DNA of 64,000 nucleotides from Fibrobacter sp. UWB11 (GTDB lineage Bacteria > Fibrobacterota > Fibrobacteria > Fibrobacterales > Fibrobacteraceae): positions 62,001 to 126,000 of the forward strand of contig NZ_FSRT01000004.1 of NCBI RefSeq assembly GCF_900143015.1, read 5' to 3'. Under the pieces are notes generated by a model, which was given only the letters and a program-made list of their open reading frames with translations, made no database searches and was not told the origin of the DNA. The translations under genes were made by a program, and so were the position numbers. This document shows positions 61,203-64,000 of the stretch, piece after piece (the stretch's first letter is position 1; every line of letters starts with the position of its first letter).

Positions 61203-63776
61203 TTACCATTCAATGGCAATTTTCGCGACGAGGAATCGTCGTGCGATGTCGTCTGTTTTCGTCGGGTCAATATCGATACCGAGTAGTCCGGCGAGAATGA
61301 CGAACGGGCTTGCGGTGGCGCCTTGGTTATTGCACATGACGCGCATGTAGATGGTGCCATCCTTAATTTCTAGCCCGCTAACCAATTCATTCAAATTCAT
61401 CTGCTGACCGCGGTGGTTCGTCATAATTGGCAACTGCTTCTGTTCGAACTTTTGCATGAGGTCGGCAGGGATGTTTTCGGGCGTGTGGCGGTAAACGATT
61501 GCTTTCGGGAAATGCTTCGAGAGCTTTTCCTTGAGCGGTTCGATGTCCACGATTTCCATGCCGTGTGGGAACGGTGCGCTCAGCATTTCGATGGTCTTTT
61601 GTTTGCCTTCGGCGGAGATGTCGAGCGGCTGCAGCAATTCGACACTGATGATTTCGCAATAAGTTTCGAGCCCGAGCGGGAGTGCGCCCATGTTCACGAT
61701 ACGTGGCTTGGGGCTAAAGCCTTCGCTGAACTTGACGGGGATGCCTGCACAGATAAACGTGCGCTCGAAGAACGAGATCATGTTGTGGTGCGGCAGGAAT
61801 CGGCTGATGCCAGTCTTCTTGAATGTGATCTTGTAACCGTAGCTGACCTTTTGGCTCGGGCGACGGTCGGCAACGAGCTTCTTGATTTCTTCGGGAGTGC
61901 GGCTGGGCGCCTTGTGGCGCACGGGATCGTCCGCGAGGACGATTTCCTGGCCAAAGCCAGGAATGCCGCACTTCTGGCAGTCGCCCCATTTGCAGTTCGG
62001 CACTGGAGCGGATGTCGGATCGAAAGCTTTTTCCCATTCGCGGCGCAGGTACTGCTTGGACGTGCCTGCGTGGATAAAGTCCCATGGGAACACTTCATCC
62101 TTTTCGCGTTCGCGGTAGACCCAAGAGGTATCGTAGCCGCATTCTTCCCAAACCTGTAGCCACTTGTCAAAGTCAAAACGGTAACTATCGCTTTCGAAAA
62201 TGATGCCCTTCTTGTAGGCGGCATAGATGACCGGTCCGAGGGAGCGGTCACCGCGGCTGTAAACAGCCTCGAGGAAACTTGTTTCCCAAGCGGCCCAGTT
62301 GATTTTCACATTCGGGTGCTTGTAGAATTTTTCGCGCACATAACGGATGTGACCGAGCGCCGTTTCTTTGTCCATAAACGGAGCCCATTGCAGGCCCGTG
62401 AACGATTTCGGGATGAGAATGCCGATTGAAACTGCGATTTGGATGCCGCGGTTGTACTTGCGACCAATCTTTACGAGATTGAAAATGAGCTCGCAGAATG
62501 CCTGCATGTCATCCAGGTTTTCGGTCGGGAACCCAATCATCGTGTAAAGCTTGATTTTGTTGAATCCGCTGGAGAACGCATGTTCGGCGGCATCATACAT
62601 GTCCTGGTCGCTGATGGTCTTGTTGATCATCTTGCGGATGCGTTCGGAACCAGTTTCGGGGGCGAACGTGGCGCTGCGACCGCCCTTGAGCGCTGCAACC
62701 TTTTCAGCAAGACTTTGTCCAAAACTGTTGACGCGAATGCTCGGGAGGCTTACATCTACGTTGTCGTAGAATGGGTCGTCGATGATGGAATCGGTGAGTG
62801 CTTCAACCGGCTTGTAGTCGGCGGTAGAAAGCGACAAAAGCCCAAGCTCGCGTTCGCCTGTCGCCTTGATGCCCGCTTTGGCAATGTCCAAAACATCGTC
62901 CGGATTGAGTTCGCGGCATGGTCTGTACCAAATGCCGGCTTGGCAGAAACGGCAACCCTGCGCACAACCGCGCATCACTTCCACGCTAAAGCGGTTGTGG
63001 ACAAGTTGCATATTTGCAATCAAGTTCTTGATGGGGTAGTCTTTCGGGTCGAGATACGGGATAAATTGACGGCGGACACCGTTCGTGTGCTCGTAAGAGC
63101 CTTTAGCGGGCTCTTTCGGAACGATAACTCCATATTCGTTTTTTACAACTTCACGGAGGCTCGGTACATACACCCCATCTATTTTAGATAAATTCTCTAG
63201 AATCTCGGAACGCTTGAGACCAGCCTTGCGCCCTTCGCCCACACAACGTACAAATTCAACAATCAGCTTTTCGCCATCGCCAATCATGAACGCGTCAAAG
63301 AAGTCGGCTACCGGTTCCGGGTTCCCCATGGCGGGGCCGCCCGAAACAACGATCGGGTCGCTCTCGGCACGGTCTTTTTGCCATGCCGGAATCCCCGCCA
63401 GTTCAAGTACGTACGGGACGTTCGTAAAATTCAGTTCGGTCTGGAGTGTAAGCCCTACGACCTCGTAATCCTTGACAGCCGTATAGCTTGCATGCGTGTA
63501 AAGCGGGATGTCGTACTTTTTCATCTCGGCGGCCATGTCGTCCCACGGAGCAAAGGCAACTTCGCAAAGCAGGTCCGGTTCGCGGTTGAGAACGTGGTAC
63601 AATATGCGCAGCCCGTTGTTGCTCATGCCGATTTCGTAAGTGTCCGGGAACACGAACGCCATGCGTGCAAGCATTTTGCTATGGTCTTTGATGACGCTAT
63701 TTGCTTCGCCGCCCATGTAACGGGCGGGGCTTTCTACGGCGGGGAGTGCAAGAGCAAGTTTTTCAAGGATTGTCAT
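61203..63776 (-). CDS. B12-binding radical SAM protein fused to DUF2344
   Basis: 857 aa. The N-terminal 200 residues are a B12-binding-like domain (FPDTYEIGMSNNGLRILYHVLN). The radical SAM barrel (about 240-560) carries the iron-sulfur motif CAQGCRFC (C-x3-C-x2-C). The C-terminal part (about 640-857, YGYKITFKKTGISRFLPHHNM, GFSPKPRIVNMGALPLGLETY) is DUF2344. These two halves correspond to TIGR03960 and TIGR03936, often encoded by separate genes next to RNase G. No rng gene is visible here. Proposed roles involve RNA or tRNA modification; not proven. Confidence 0.9.
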   Translation of the reverse strand: MTILEKLALALPAVESPARYMGGEANSVIKDHSKMLARMAFVFPDTYEIGMSNNGLRILYHVLNREPDLLCEVAFAPWDDMAAEMKKYDIPLYTHASYTAVKDYEVVGLTLQTELNFTNVPYVLELAGIPAWQKDRAESDPIVVSGGPAMGNPEPVADFFDAFMIGDGEKLIVEFVRCVGEGRKAGLKRSEILENLSKIDGVYVPSLREVVKNEYGVIVPKEPAKGSYEHTNGVRRQFIPYLDPKDYPIKNLIANMQLVHNRFSVEVMRGCAQGCRFCQAGIWYRPCRELNPDDVLDIAKAGIKATGERELGLLSLSTADYKPVEALTDSIIDDPFYDNVDVSLPSIRVNSFGQSLAEKVAALKGGRSATFAPETGSERIRKMINKTISDQDMYDAAEHAFSSGFNKIKLYTMIGFPTENLDDMQAFCELIFNLVKIGRKYNRGIQIAVSIGILIPKSFTGLQWAPFMDKETALGHIRYVREKFYKHPNVKINWAAWETSFLEAVYSRGDRSLGPVIYAAYKKGIIFESDSYRFDFDKWLQVWEECGYDTSWVYREREKDEVFPWDFIHAGTSKQYLRREWEKAFDPTSAPVPNCKWGDCQKCGIPGFGQEIVLADDPVRHKAPSRTPEEIKKLVADRRPSQKVSYGYKITFKKTGISRFLPHHNMISFFERTFICAGIPVKFSEGFSPKPRIVNMGALPLGLETYCEIISVELLQPLDISAEGKQKTIEMLSAPFPHGMEIVDIEPLKEKLSKHFPKAIVYRHTPENIPADLMQKFEQKQLPIMTNHRGQQMNLNELVSGLEIKDGTIYMRVMCNNQGATASPFVILAGLLGIDIDPTKTDDIARRFLVAKIAIEW

Positions 63777-63904
63777 GTAATTAAATATAGAATTAAGGAA
63801 CCAAGACTTGTAATAATCTCTGGAATCGTGTTACTATATAAAATAGGGTGTTTTGCAGATTCCCTTATAGCCATACTACATAACATTTTAATATTATTTG
63901 TGTC

Positions 63905-64000
63905 ATGAATATCGTTAAATATATCTTTTGGTTGGTCGCCTTTTTGATGGGCGTTATTGCTGCATATGTAGTCCCCGAAGAGACTATGTCTTCTGGGGCG
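63905..64000 (+). CDS. 5' end of an unidentified gene
   Basis: ATG at 63905 followed by 31 open codons to the window edge. A hydrophobic segment (YIFWLVAFLMGVIAAYVV) suggests a membrane anchor or signal peptide. No family can be assigned. Confidence 0.5.
   Translation, partial: MNIVKYIFWLVAFLMGVIAAYVVPEETMSSGA

Overview
The window is a piece of a Fibrobacter chromosome (Fibrobacter succinogenes or a close relative). The evidence is the protein content. There are three TIGR02147-type regulators, a fibro-slime-domain protein, a DUF4859 protein, secreted enzymes with Ser-rich linkers and C-terminal T9SS-like sorting domains, and plant cell-wall hydrolases (PL1, PL11, GH5, GH9). No phage, transposase, CRISPR array or plasmid function is visible. 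The window opens inside topB (3' end missing) and closes 32 codons into an unidentified gene.

Layout. 1-4865 (minus): topoisomerase III, a family 2 glycosyltransferase and a surface lipoprotein. 4927-26287: a polysaccharide-degradation island with three pectate-lyase-like PL1 enzymes, one PL11 rhamnogalacturonan lyase, a CotH-kinase lipoprotein, a putative secreted HExxH metalloprotein with DUF4859, one GH5 glucanase, and three TIGR02147 regulators, two of which overlap a downstream lipoprotein gene. 26518-27184: a PIN-domain protein with a small overlapping partner, resembling a toxin-antitoxin pair. 27224-31174: the housekeeping cluster yceD-rpmF-plsX-fabG-acpP-rnc. 31317-43451: an orphan YejA-like binding protein, two outer-membrane barrel paralogues, a 1774-residue repeat-rich surface protein, a DASS carboxylate transporter and a YiiX-like papain-fold protein. 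43537-49037: tRNA-Val, a lipoprotein, a DUF6941-like protein, prepilin peptidase, an orphan MacA-like adaptor, a CDF metal transporter and an aldo/keto reductase. 49236-57006: two secreted proteins including a fibro-slime protein, an HMGL-like aldolase and a GH9 glycanase flanked by inverted REP-like repeats. 57248-63776: a rhomboid-like pseudoprotease with a helical-repeat tail beside a Ser/Thr kinase, a LOG-family protein, a small conserved protein and a B12/radical-SAM fusion.

The most interesting observation is regulatory. Each of the four pectin or rhamnogalacturonan lyase genes carries upstream a 16-bp dyad, GTTGTC-N4-GACAAC (two perfect copies, two with one mismatch). At one gene the dyad overlaps the -35 of a recognisable promoter. 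No other gene in the window has a comparable site that I could find by eye, so these four scattered genes probably form one regulon. One site lies in the divergent promoter region shared by a PL1 gene and a TIGR02147 regulator, which makes that regulator a candidate but unproven controller.

Two further patterns stand out. TIGR02147 regulator genes are followed, with 1-11 nt overlap, by genes for lipoproteins with a shared N-terminal motif and carbohydrate-binding-like C-terminal domains. Several genes of this group appear to have leaderless or near-leaderless mRNAs, with the -10 box ending 6-7 nt before the ATG. All family names come from reading the sequence and from memory of the families; no search was run.
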